Part shown: one piece after another, positions 26,155 through 37,700 of the stretch
How the letters are laid out: the number at the start of each line of letters is the position of its first letter
Position numbering within the stretch: the first letter of the stretch is position 1
Assembly: GCA_013397075.1 (NCBI GenBank)
Contig: VWZS01003477.1
Location: 1,240,001-1,304,000 of the forward strand
Source: Rhabdornis inornatus
Taxonomy: Eukaryota > Chordata > Aves > Passeriformes > Rhabdornithidae
Length of the DNA stretch: 64,000 bases
Direction of reading: 5' to 3'
Position numbers and translations under genes: made by a program
The notes under the pieces: generated by a model
Database searches by the model: none
What the model saw: the letters and a program-made list of their open reading frames with translations, nothing else
What the model was told of the DNA's origin: nothing

Positions 26155-27005
26155 NNNNNNNNNNNNNNNNNNNNNNNNNNNNNNNNNNNNNNNNNNNNNN
26201 NNNNNNNNNNNNNNNNNNNNNNNNNNNNNNNNNNNNNNNNNNNNNNNNNNNNNNNNNNNNNNNNNNNNNNNNNNNNNNNNNNNNNNNNNNNNNNNNNNNN
26301 NNNNNNNNNNNNNNNNNNNNNNNNNNNNNNNNNNNNNNNNNNNNNNNNNNNNNNNNNNNNNNNNNNNNNNNNNNNNNNNNNNNNNNNNNNNNNNNNNNNN
26401 NNNNNNNNNNNNNNNNNNNNNNNNNNNNNNNNNNNNNNNNNNNNNNNNNNNNNNNNNNNNNNNNNNNNNNNNNNNNNNNNNNNNNNNNNNNNNNNNNNNN
26501 NNNNNNNNNNNNNNNNNNNNNNNNNNNNNNNNNNNNNNNNNNNNNNNNNNNNNNNNNNNNNNNNNNNNNNNNNNNNNNNNNNNNNNNNNNNNNNNNNNNN
26601 NNNNNNNNNNNNNNNNNNNNNNNNNNNNNNNNNNNNNNNNNNNNNNNNNNNNNNNNNNNNNNNNNNNNNNNNNNNNNNNNNNNNNNNNNNNNNNNNNNNN
26701 NNNNNNNNNNNNNNNNNNNNNNNNNNNNNNNNNNNNNNNNNNNNNNNNNNNNNNNNNNNNNNNNNNNNNNNNNNNNNNNNNNNNNNNNNNNNNNNNNNNN
26801 NNNNNNNNNNNNNNNNNNNNNNNNNNNNNNNNNNNNNNNNNNNNNNNNNNNNNNNNNNNNNNNNNNNNNNNNNNNNNNNNNNNNNNNNNNNNNNNNNNNN
26901 NNNNNNNNNNNNNNNNNNNNNNNNNNNNNNNNNNNNNNNNNNNNNNNNNNNNNNNNNNNNNNNNNNNNNNNNNNNNNNNNNNNNNNNNNNNNNNNNNNNN
27001 NNNNN
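26155..27005. other. Assembly gap (851 N)
   Basis: A run of undetermined bases. Frames reading through it are meaningless. The flank on the left is CR1-like and AT-rich; on the right it is GC-rich minisatellite. Confidence 1.
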
Positions 27006-27160
27006 CGCAGCGGCGGCGGGCGCGGGGGGGAGCGGATGCAGGAGCGGGGGATGCAGGGAGAGGGATGCAGGGAAGGGGGATCCAAGAGGCCGAGTGCAGG
27101 GGACACGGATGCAGGGGCGGGAGGCGCAGGGACGAAGGATGCAGGAATGGGGGATGCAGC
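27006..27160. repeat. GC-rich degenerate minisatellite next to the gap
   Basis: The unit GGGGGATGCAGG recurs about every 10-25 bases with variants such as GGGAGAGGGATGCAGGGA. The block is G-rich on the plus strand with many runs of three or more G, so quadruplex formation is plausible. It is bounded by the N gap and by a single N at 27161, so its placement is uncertain. Confidence 0.8.
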
Positions 27161-27161
27161 N
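27161..27161. other. Single-N join
   Basis: One isolated N at an abrupt change from GC-rich minisatellite to AT-rich CR1-like sequence; probably a contig join or collapsed gap rather than one ambiguous base. Confidence 0.7.
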
Positions 27162-27919
27162 AACTTTTCTTGCTTCAGTTAATATTACTCTGTAATGTTT
27201 TGTCCAAGAGGAACATGAAGTTTCTCTTTACAGAAATTCCTATTCCTCCAACTTCAGTGTTTGTTCTTTTAGGGGAGTAATCTCAAATTTTCCTCAAAAC
27301 TAAGTTTTTGAGCCTTTTGATTATCCAGATCCCTGTCTTATCCTCTCTTCCACTGGCAGGCCCTTGAAGTGTGGTGTTCAGAACTGGACCTAGCTTGCAC
27401 TAAAGTCTGGAGTGTTGACTAAATTAGGTGCTGTAACTCTCACATCTTATGCTTCTGCTGTACATTTACCTTCTTCATGTGTATAAGAAAATGTCATTGT
27501 TGAACGAAGTTATTTTATAAAAGATTACAAGTTCTATACCCTTTTTAGACAAAAATGTCATATAACTGTTTGTTCCCCAACTTGTATGTGTGTGGCTGAA
27601 CAGCATCCATTCTCTGCATTGTTCCTGGCACCTGTTTCTCCTGATGTTCATTCTACTTTTTTGAAACCTTCCTCCAATTCAAAAAATTCTTTTCATTTAT
27701 AACCCAGGCATCCTCCAGGGCAACCCTTGGAACCTTCCCTAGCCTTGTGTAATTTCAAACCGTCCATACTCTCCAGCCATCACTGGTCAGTCACGGAAAC
27801 AGCAGACAGGGCAAGGCTCAGAAGAAATGTGGGTGTAGCCCACGCAGTATATCTGTCCCTTCTAACCTCAACCTTTGCCAACAATTCTCATTTTCCTAAT
27901 CTGTTCTTATCCTATTCCA

Positions 27920-28402
27920 GGGTTGTTTCGCGGCTGCCTCTAGAACACAGCCCCCTCTCTTGCTACGGCAGTGGCACAGAGGGCCGCAGATGGAAATTGC
28001 CTGTGGCAGGGTGTTAACAGGTGAGGGCAGGAAGAGCGGCGTGGGGCAGTCTGATCGGGAGGCGCTGCCAGAGCACATCCCCAGGGCGGAGCAGCGGCCC
28101 CTCCGCCGCCGGCCTGCGGGCCCCGGGCGCTCAGCCGGGGGCTCCTCGTGTGATTCCCGGCACCCAACCCCCCGCTCGCCCCCGATCCCGGCCGGAGCCG
28201 CGCCCGGCAGTACCGGTAGTAGCGATCATCCTTGTAGGGCGTCAGGTCCTCCTGGATCTCCCGGTACGTCTCCCGCACCCGCCGGCAGAAGCGCTTGACC
28301 TCGCCGCACAGCGGGCTCCCGAAGGCGGCGAAATCCGCCTCCATGCCGCCCGCGCCGCCGCCTCAGGCCCCGCGCTCCGCCATGGAGCCCCGCCAGAGCC
28401 CG
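27920..28402 (-). promoter_or_regulatory. CpG-rich block, possible promoter
   Basis: A sharp CpG- and GC-rich segment inside otherwise AT-rich intergenic DNA, ending at the single N at 28403. It has the look of a housekeeping-type promoter with a first exon on the minus strand. The upstream part is probably missing at the N. Confidence 0.45.
28214..28344 (-). CDS. Candidate first coding exon of an unrecognised gene
   Basis: In a CpG-rich block, an ATG at 28344 (context GGCGGCATGG) opens a frame starting M-E-A-D-F-A-A-F-G-S-P-L and continuing E-V-K-R-F-C-R-R-V-R-E-T-Y, then E-D-L-T-P-Y-K-D-D-R-Y-Y-R, a charged, helix-like composition unlike translated GC noise. A possible donor (GTACTG) follows at 28213, although the frame stays open to about 27940. 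A six-codon upstream ORF (28363-28383) precedes it. I do not recognise the family, and I recall no gene between TULP4 and TMEM181 in mammals. Downstream exons were not found in the 7.8 kb to the left. It could be a real small gene, a misplaced contig, or a chance ORF. Confidence 0.45.
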
Positions 28403-28403
28403 N
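28403..28403. other. Single-N join
   Basis: An isolated N exactly where a CpG-rich block (CGCCAGAGCCCG) switches to AT-rich DNA (ATCTCTTTTATTATT). By analogy with the N in the TULP4 exon it probably hides collapsed GC-rich sequence. Confidence 0.65.
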
Positions 28404-31400
28404 ATCTCTTTTATTATTATATATTTTTTAAAAATAAAGCTGTTTTGTTCTCAAAGGCATAACAGGTCTATGTAAAATAAATGCCCTGATTTTTATTGTT
28501 TCTTTTCCCCAACGAAGCAGGTATGTAAAAGAAACCCTATGCTAAATCCACTTTTCATAGTCATGACACTGTAAATGGTCCAAAACTAAGAATGACGCTA
28601 TTTACATTGTCTAAATCTAGAAACTCTGAGCTGAACTCTAGTCAGTTTATAGAGTGCCATGTTAGCTTCATTCATATTAAACTTCCCTTCATAAAAAAAA
28701 ATCACATTTAAACTCGTTTAAATTATTCAATCAACTGAAGCCTTAATTTCCACTAACTAATGGCAGCGATGAGATCCATATTAAAAGCAAAAATCCCTTT
28801 ACTCTTGGTATGCAATCATTGTGTCTACAAGGGATAAATATAGAAGTCTTCTGTACTGCTCCTCTCATGTAAATATCTTCCCTATTGACATGCAGGAAGC
28901 TTGGCTGGGTTACTTCCCAGCCTTGCCCTTAGTCTGTATTTTATCACATGCTAAGACTGGAACATGTATTTTTACTTAAATTGATCTCTCACAAATGTGT
29001 GCTGGCAAGAGGGCACTCCTGGTGGTGCAGTGGGAGAGGGACAGACAATTCGTCTTCCCCAGCAGGTGGGGGAGAAAGGGAGAGGAAGGTTCATCTCTGA
29101 CCGATAATTTCTATTTCCTACCTATGAATATTTGTAAGCTTGAGAAGACACAGCAGTAGGATAAAAGCCACGTCCACATTTAAGCCTGAGACAAAGGGGT
29201 TTTTTGTTGGTTTGCTGGTTGGTTTGTTCATTTCTTGAGGGCCCAGAGCAGCACCATTCCAGAAACGCAGTGTTCTTTGTTGTGTTGATTATCCAGGCTG
29301 GATTCCAATGGTGTTTGTCTCCCTACACCTCAAATGCCATGGGAGGGTTCCATACCTTCTATAGAAGGCTGGCAGGTTACTCACAGAGAAGGTGTTAGCA
29401 TTGACTACATATTAATCCACCAACATCTGCTATCAAAAAAAAAACCAAACCAGACAGTGTTTCAACCAACAAATATCAAATATTACAGGATTAAAATTAG
29501 GCGTGTGACTAGTAAAGCTTCTGGGAAGACACAAGCAACTTAATGTGGACCCCTTGTGGTCCACATTAAACACTCAAAAGACTCTAAGGAGGTCAAGAAT
29601 GCATTTTGAGTCTCCAAAACACTTCAATACTTTGACAAAACAAGCAGTACTCAGGCTTGTATGCAATTTCTAGGTAACATTTTTAAAGTTAAAAAAAAAT
29701 TAGCTTGCATCCAAACCTTTTCGTCAAAGAAATTACAGGTTTCCTTATTTTAGTAAGTGAGAAAAGCATTAAAACATATTTTTAATATTGAACAGACACT
29801 TCTATTAAAACTGCCAGTCTATTTTCTTTTGTGAAGATCTGCTATCTCAGCTTGTATTTCTGGTATTTCAGCTTGCTGCTCACTTACCCCAGCCCTGCAG
29901 ACCTTCATGCTTCTCCCATTATTGGGTGTCCATCTTTCCTGTCCAGTGCAGTCACAGCACAGACTGGGTTGGCATGGAAACATGTTTGGTTCTGCAGGAA
30001 GCACAACTTAAGTAGAACCAAAGGGAGGCCAAAGTCTCATAGACAGCTTTGCAAATAAGGTGCAAGAGTAATCAGCAGATAACCCGCACTGGGGCATGAC
30101 TTACCCTGCTCATTTCAGGATACCCCAGCTCATCTATCCAAGCACAGCATCTTCTGTGTCAGCCTGATTTTTCTGATTTTCACAGTGCATGATAAAAGAG
30201 AGGCAGCATCAAACCACATCTAAGAACAAACCAATCTAAAGTACTACTGAGAGTCTTACAAATCTCAGTTAGAATTAAAGCATCTGGAACTCAGTTCATC
30301 CCCTGAGTGCTTCTAGACTTCATGAGGGCAAAAAAAGCCCCAAGAGTGAAAGTCTAAGATGTGATCAAGCTCAACATCTGCACTGCATCGTATCACATAA
30401 CATGGAAGGAGTTTATTTTTGAGGGTAGAACTTATCAGAAGTCCCCCTTCTCATTTTGCTTCCTGGTTCTCCCCCTGGGTATAGTGAGCCTTTTGCAGCA
30501 TCAGCCACATGTATTATATTGTGGTAGTGGTTAAATACAAAGCCTAGCAATCCATGTGAAAACACCAGGGTTATTACTCTGGGGTCTTTCAGAAGCAATA
30601 GCAGCTGGTGCTGATAAGGGAATAAATGCTACCAATTCAAGTCCCCTTCTTCCCCCCTTTTTTATTCCAGTAAAGGAATGAACCCCTCAAACAAAGTCCA
30701 CCTGCTTAACAAACACTTTCTCCCTCAAAACTGTTTTGAGACACAGAAAGGCAGTAGTGGCAGCTGCTGGCTGGAAGGAGCAACTGCTTTTTTCCTTCCA
30801 AGTGGAATTAAGGATGAGTACATCAGACGGCACAGAAACAAGCACACGTATGCCCTGACTGCCAAGATAAAAGAACCCGTGCTGCCTTTACACAGCTTAA
30901 TTTATGCCCCTGAGTCTCACCACGTACAGGAGTTGTCACTGAGTATCCCCAAACTGCAGACTAGAAATTGTGCTGAGCCCCACAGAAACCTCGTGAGTTT
31001 GCTCCACTTGCCCTGTTACTCACTGCTTTCTTAACTCTGGACGAGAATAACCCTTGTCTTTCCCCAGGGAATCATGGCTTGACTGCAGTTCTCCTGCCAG
31101 AAAACTGCTTTGTCACAGCTAACCAGCGATGTGACAATGATGTGACTCAGCTGTTGTCACGTAGCCCTTGCTGGGCATGTAGAGGATCAGAGCAGCGTGC
31201 TGGGGACAGAAAGGTGATGTTGCTCAGCAGGAGGGCGGTGTTCACTGTGATGCAAAGCTTCTCATTTATTTGAAGAGGTGGCACAGAAGCACAGCTGGGA
31301 CAGCCCGTGACAGATCACCCATAATAAATCATCTCTGAGCTGACAGCGGCTTTGGAGCCACAGCTGCTCTTGTCATCGCTGGGAGGAATAAAGCTCTACA

Positions 31401-32291
31401 CAGTCAGCTGCAGCTGGCAGCCCTGAGCCTCACAGCAGGAGCAAGAAAGACTCATCACTCTCTCCCTGAATCTTTGGAGATGAATCTTCCCTGCATCTAT
31501 CCTGCTTTGAAGAGATGTGAAGACAAGAAAATAAAATAAGATTTAAAATCTCTTTTGATCAAAATTGAAGAAGAATCTCGTGTGAGGTGATTTCAAGGAG
31601 GACAAAGAGGAATGCTGATCACACTTGTTCATGCTCTGTGTCTCTCTTAGTATGGCTGGGTTGCTTCTCTTGACTGTCACATTGAGAGCAATGGGAAAAC
31701 CGAAATGGGAGCATAACTAGATTGTCCTATATATTAATGAACATTTTATATGGTGTTTCACTGTGATTTTTGGCTTTCAAATGTCAACGCACTTGGAATA
31801 ATAATTACCAGTGGCATTTATTAACTTAAATATCCCACTGGTATTAAAAGGAATACTACTAGGGGAAATAAAAACTCAACAACTTGTGATACCTAAATAA
31901 CAAGTAGTGAAGACTTTAGACCAACTGCATATTTTTAACAGCAGCAACTGGTATTTTAGTTACCCTACCCCATTAAATAGATCACTGTTTACTTTTCATT
32001 TCTCACACAGCATATTGCTGCAGGTGTATTTCAGAGAAAATTTTAAACACAATGTTCAAACTATGTAGATGTATTTTTCTAAAAGGTTTCATAATGTATG
32101 AGAAAATACATGTAATGACACATCCTGGACTTTTACTATGCCTATTTTAGGCAGAACACCTTTGTTTTGATGTTGAGATGCCTATTACTCTTCCTTTAAA
32201 ATTCATGTCTCTTGTGAGATAGTCTTATCTCTCAAGAATAATTAGGATTGATTAATAATCATGCAAATTTTATAATCTCAAACTAAAAACG
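28404..32291. other. Intergenic DNA, no gene recognised
   Basis: About 3.9 kb of AT-rich sequence. It contains a perfect 12-bp inverted repeat at 29540-29569 and a T/G-rich run near 29.2 kb. No ORF with protein-like features or splice context was seen. Confidence 0.55.
29540..29569. repeat. Perfect 12-bp inverted repeat (hairpin)
   Basis: TTAATGTGGACC, six-base loop CCTTGT, then GGTCCACATTAA: a perfect 12-bp stem. No surrounding gene or mobile element explains it. Confidence 0.9.
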
Positions 32292-32850
32292 TGTGGTGGG
32301 TTGACCCTGGATGAGCAGTAAAACTCCCATCCAATTACTTGCTTACTCCTATTCCCTTTCCTGAAACCAGCTGGATCGGGGAGAAAATAAAAAGGACCAG
32401 AGTAAACAAGCTCATGAGAGTAGAGATAAAGACAGGGAGATGAATTCCCAATTACTGTTGGGAAAAAACTAGACTTTACTCAGGAAAATTAACTTAATTT
32501 GTTGTCGATTGAGATAAATGTTTGGGCACTGATTTGGATAACAACAAACAACAGACTTTTGGGGAGAGAGGGGCCTGCCCCACCATGGAGCACCTCCTCC
32601 TCCTTCAGCCTTGGTGTTCCTCTGCTGCTTCTCATTCTTTTTGTCCCGTCCTCCTGCCCGTGCCCTATCTTAAATAAGTTTTCACAGAGGTGCCACCTGC
32701 TGTGTCCTGTGCTGGGTCCAGTTTGAAGCTGGACCTGAATAATCTGACCTGATAGTCTGAAACCGTCCTGCAGGGCAGCGCTGGCCCCTTCACACAGAAG
32801 CCAGCCCTGCAGCTCCCCCTGCCAGCACCTGGCTACCTGCTCCACATACA
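32292..32850 (+). mobile_element. Degraded solo LTR of an avian ERVL-type element
   Basis: It begins TGTGGTGGGTTGACCCTGG and ends near CTCCACATACA, the TG...CA form of an LTR. Internal phrases (AGATAAAGACAGGGAGATGA, GGAGCACCTCCTCCTCCTTC, ACAGAAGCCAGCCCTGCAG) match a common avian LTR layout as I recall it, but shorter. No internal viral coding region or matching second LTR is present, so it is a recombination remnant. No clear target-site duplication was seen. Confidence 0.65.
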
Positions 32851-34159
32851 CTAGGTCATTATTCAGATAGGAGGCTACATGATGCTTTTCCATTGTTTAT
32901 CATTCTTTCGTTTCTGAACTGCTGTCTGTACATCTCAAGGGAAGCAACTGAAACTAACGTGGAAATAGCAAAAAGTGACAGATATTTTGGAAAACTTCTC
33001 TCCTTTTAGAAGCTGATTATTGTCTACACACACAGTCACACGTTAACGAATGTGTGACCCTCTAGGTACTGCTAGATCTAACTAGAAACATGCAGCATCG
33101 CCAGGGGTGGGCCTCATTCTGTGCTTGGGAGTCTCCTTTCTCCAGTCGGTCATTTCTGCTCTGAACTACAAAGATGAATGCCCCATTATAAATAGCATAT
33201 GACCTTTTTTTTTTTACAAAGTAATAGAAAAACGTTAAAAATACAGGGTTTTCAGCGTGTGTTTGCAGCCTACTGGAATGAATTAGCTTTTTCTTGTGCA
33301 AACCAACAAATGGGTCTCCTGCTCAGCCATTTAAGACTACAGCTAATTTGCAGGACTTGGGCATATTTCTAAAGTCTCAGGCCTGGGAACACGTGTGCTA
33401 AATCACAAGCCCACAAGAGACAGGGACTCATGCTCAGGCCCTTGCTTTTCCTCCCCTTGTAGGAAAGAAAGAAAACTGGGCATGCAGACAGTGAAAGAGA
33501 AGGAGTGTCCTCCAGACAGGTCATCACCTGGCTGATGGAAGAACCAAGACCTTGCCTATTCCTCTGGAGACAATTTGCCTTTGGTCATTGCATATTTCAC
33601 ACATTTACCTCTGTATCTATCCAGATCCATCTAACTGAAGCAGCTTTGTTTGGAACACTTCACAGAATGGAGAATCCACAACTTCTTTGAGCTTTTTCCA
33701 ATGTTAATAATTTTCATCATAAGTGTGTCTTGCTTCTTTTTATACTTGGCTCCAGCCCCAGGCACTACTGCTTGTTGTGCCTTTTCCTGCTAAATTAAAG
33801 TGCCTTTTGATACCAGTATTTTCATTCAGTTAAGTTTTTTAAGATAGTGAGAATTATTTAATTACGTTTTTCTCTGAAATAAGCTAAACAGACAAATCCC
33901 TTGCTGTGAGGAATTTTCCTCAGTTTTTGAACTTTACAGTTTTTCAACACTTTCCCTTCTTGTCACAGCTTAGAAGTCTGGCCAGCAGTAGCAGACCCAG
34001 TATTTTATCAGGTGAAATAAATTCCCTCCTCCCACTGCCCTACTTACCAATCTGAGGATTGTAGTAGCTCTTTTTGCAGGAAGATCTCAGGATTGCTAAC
34101 ATCCCCTACTGAGATGACTGCTTTAACCTGTGCTTCTAAATCAGTTCTGCAGCTCTTAG
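32851..34159. other. Intergenic DNA, nothing recognised
   Basis: AT-rich sequence between the LTR and the next ancient CR1 copy. I see short ORFs only and no feature I can support. Confidence 0.5.
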
Positions 34160-34790
34160 AGCTAAATGACTGATTTTGAAGATATAGCCACATTCCTTGC
34201 TCCTAAATGCATAGCTTTGCATTTTCCTGCATTAAAAATACATTTTGTCAGTAATGTTTCACTGCCTTGTCCTTAGTGCTATTCGCCTTTCTGGCAGTTT
34301 TATGCCATGTATAGATTTGATTAACCACAGTGCTGTATCTGCTTTTGAGCCTTCTTTACTGTCAGATCTAGTACTTGTCTCTGCAAAATCCCGCCAGAAA
34401 CACTCCACTCAGCAAGGATTCCACATTGCAGACTACTCTGTAAGATCTCTAGTTTCATTCACAATCCATTTAAAACCCACCTCATTCACATGAGTTATTG
34501 CCAATTTCTTTATTGAAACCACAGGCACTATTTTATCAAATGCCCTGTGAATGAAATTTTATCTACAAATTGAGGTAGTAACCTCACATAATAGTGTCAA
34601 AGGACACAGTGGGATAAGAACTCTTTTTTCCTCCAGAATAACGTATCACTTAAAACTACTTTCTCATGGTTTACATCCTTACATTCCAGTTTTCAACTGA
34701 CTCCAGTAGAATCCTTTTTATTATTTTGCCTGCATGGCTGGTGTACTTCCTGCTGCCTATTTTCTTTTTCTAAATATTGTTAGCTAAGCA
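34160..34790 (-). repeat. Ancient CR1-like LINE fragment
   Basis: The plus strand resembles antisense of old amniote CR1: GCATTAAAAATACATTTTGT, CCAGAAACACTCCACTCAGC, then AATCCATTTAAAACCCACC, in the expected order. It is heavily diverged, with stops in every frame. Ends are approximate. Confidence 0.5.
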
Positions 34791-37700
34791 TTTTGTCAGG
34801 GTCCTAGAATATATCAGACTGTATAAAATACATTTAAATTGCCTAACTGCCCACCAGCTGGCTGGAATTCTCTTCAGCCTGCTCTGTGCCACTCTTGATG
34901 ACAAACTAGTCCAGTCTCACTCTTCAAAAAATATTGAAACAGGATGAACTGACCCAGATCAGTTCTGGTTACTACTGCAAGTCATTTACTATACTGAGGA
35001 ATGAGTTTGGCAGGAGACTTAATTTTGTGCTTGATTTACCCATGTGTTTGAGCATAAGAGGAACAAAGGTGTTAACTGTGCTCAAGTCTAGCAATATGTT
35101 CTCCCACAGTAAGTAGTATGTGATACCATCTTGCATCGTTCAGGGTGACAAAGTAGAGCTGGTAGACTCCCACATTTCTTCTCAAAGTTAGCTCATGTAC
35201 TTTGTACCTCATGTACTTTGGAGAGAGATGATTTTCTTTAGAGCTAAAACCGCAGAATTGGCTCCAGAACTCTGAATCTCTTGATTCACTTTTCTTATGT
35301 GAGAAAATAATTTCTTTAGAAGCATTTAATTAGGGGGCTGTACAGTATGTTTCAAGCTGTAGTAGGATTCCATCCAGTTACTGCTGTCCAAAAGATAGAG
35401 CTGAGAAGTACTAAAATTACTGTTCTTTGGATCCCAGTTTATACCAAATCCATGTCCTGGGTACTCCTCGTTGCATCTCTACCATGAGCAATCCAGCACA
35501 ACAGTTTGCTTTCTCACATCTCAGCACTGCTCTCAAGACTCAAAATTCTTTGATGATCCAAGCTGTCTCTTCTGGTTCCCTGTGGGTGTACTGTCTGGTC
35601 CCTTAGGGAATTACAGTGAGTATTCCTCCTGCTAGTTTGCTGAAACCCACTGCTTTGCAGTCCCATGTGACTTCTGTTGCAGCAAGGATCTGTGTCACTT
35701 TATTTTTGTGACATACTATTAGACATTGCTGCAGCCTGCAGTTCTCTGATTTCTGGCTTTCCAAAGGTTATGTTCAGTCTCTGCTGCTGCAGTCTGTACC
35801 TTTGTTCATCACCTGCTCCACAGGAAAGTCCCCCTCTTAGTGAATTCATGCAAGCCCAATGAATTAGGGGGAACTGTCCTGCCTTCCTATTCCTACCACA
35901 GGTGCACCTCAGGAACTGCTGTTTGATTTGTGGATGTTTCTCTTCATTCTTGTGGTGTCATGAAAAGCCCCTGCCCACCCTTGCCGCCCCCTCCACCCTT
36001 ACCATCACCAATAGATCAAATTCCTTTAAGGCTCTCTGGTATGCTCTGTGTAACACAGCTGGAAAGCCAAAGTGTTGTGCTGAAGTTGGTTATATTTTGA
36101 TTTTTTTTCCTTTTTAATTGGCTTGATGAATACATCCAGGGAAATAAAGAACAAGGCAATAAAAGGGAAGCTATTAGAATGCAACACTGTGGAGCTGAAA
36201 AGCTGGCTTATTCAATCACTCTGAGTCAAGCATAGATAACTGTAGTTATAGGGATTCTCTGTGTCACTGCATTAGAAAAGTCATTGGGAGGAAGCACCTG
36301 GGGGAATATCCAGCTAACTTGGTGAGCTTGCTGCATGTAAAGCTCCTGGGAGAAGTATTCAGCTCACAGTGTCAATGAATCAAGGTCAGAAAATTCAGAT
36401 GCTGATGTCATTTGAAGAAGCTAACTTTAATAATGCTTTTGAAGACATCTGTGTTGCCAGATTTTTTTTTTTCAGATCCTACAGCCTTTGGTAGCTTCAA
36501 AGTAATGATTAAGCTTTTAAAAACTGTGCCCTATCTGTTGGCAACATTTTTTTTGCACTGTAACATTTAAGCTTCACATATTTACCAGTAAAAAATTGAT
36601 AATTTATACTACAAGGATTATATACATTCACTGTTTAAAAGCATCCTAAACAAACAACACAGTATTTTACCTTAACATGCTTATAAACTATAAAACACTT
36701 GTAAGATTCTATTTCAAACAAAATAACCTGTATTGTTCACAAATCTCAATGAAATTATATTACTCAATATTTATTTTAATCTTCTGCTAGGCAAAGAGTT
36801 GCAGCTCACACCTGCAGAGGGCTGCAGTTTATACCTCTTTGTTCAAGCAGTGATTTGTACAGTGAGCACAGACCTGACAATAAATGTGACGGGCAGCCAT
36901 GGTGGGGAGGATCCAAACATCCACTCCCTGTCCACATTCTTCTGGGTGCCAGCTGCTTAGCCACACCTTACAGGACTGAGTGAGAGGTTTGCACTGTGGG
37001 AACTGCCTCCAAATTCCAGTGTAGCTGTACACAGTGCACGCCCACAGGCAGCTGGGACATACTTCATCCCTTCTGGAAGGAAGGCTAGTACAAGAAACCA
37101 ACTGACACCAAGTATTGTCCACCACATGATTTCACCTCACCTATGTTTCAAAGATATCTGATGAACTCTCCAGTTCTTGGTACTACACCTGCATGAGTTT
37201 TCCACCTCCCAACTTTTCCTCACTCCCAGCAGTGTTAACACCTCAAACAAGACACATAGGCTTGTTTCAGATCCACAAACCTCAGTCTCAGGGGAGCATT
37301 TGGCTTCATAGATGCCGGTGAATCTTGTCCAGGCTTGTGCTTCAATCATCAGGTGTTCTGGCTAAGATATAAAATTGCTGCATCCCAGCCTAAGTTCAAG
37401 CACAAATATGTCTTCAGTGGTAATTGTGGCTGTTTTGCCACAAATTTGATGAGGATTGGGCTGCTGATGGGATTAAAAACCTTTTCCCATTGCTACACAG
37501 TTCTGTTCTTGAAATGAACGCGTGCTTTGTACCCTCTTTTGCATCAATCTGAATCTTTCTCTTTCTTCTGCCATCTTTTGGAAATATCAAGCATTCTATG
37601 AATTTTGCAGCTTCATTTGGTTAGTGCTAATGGCCTGATGATGCCAACACTGACTATCACTTCATTCTTTGGATTCAATTAATTCTGTAGCTACAGAGAT

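Larger units (their letters stand above)
25960..27765 (-). repeat. Ancient CR1 copy, interrupted by the assembly gap
   Basis: Plus-strand phrases such as GTAAAGTAGAGCTGGACAAG, CAGTGATGGAGATGCTGGGG, GTGTGGTGTTCAGAACTGGA and CTTGTATGTGTGTGG follow, in order, the antisense of old amniote CR1 elements. The left part (25960-26154) and right part (from 27162) are adjacent in the element; the N gap and a GC-rich block lie between them. It is strongly diverged with no intact frame. Confidence 0.65.

Noticed and set aside
26066..27195. Long open frames of about 350 codons on both strands across the gap
   Set aside because: They are almost entirely undetermined bases; the flanking text is CR1 and minisatellite.
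32489..32893. 134-codon ORF in the 32-kb LTR
   Set aside because: It lies in LTR sequence on the antisense strand; LTRs are non-coding and no viral domain is visible.
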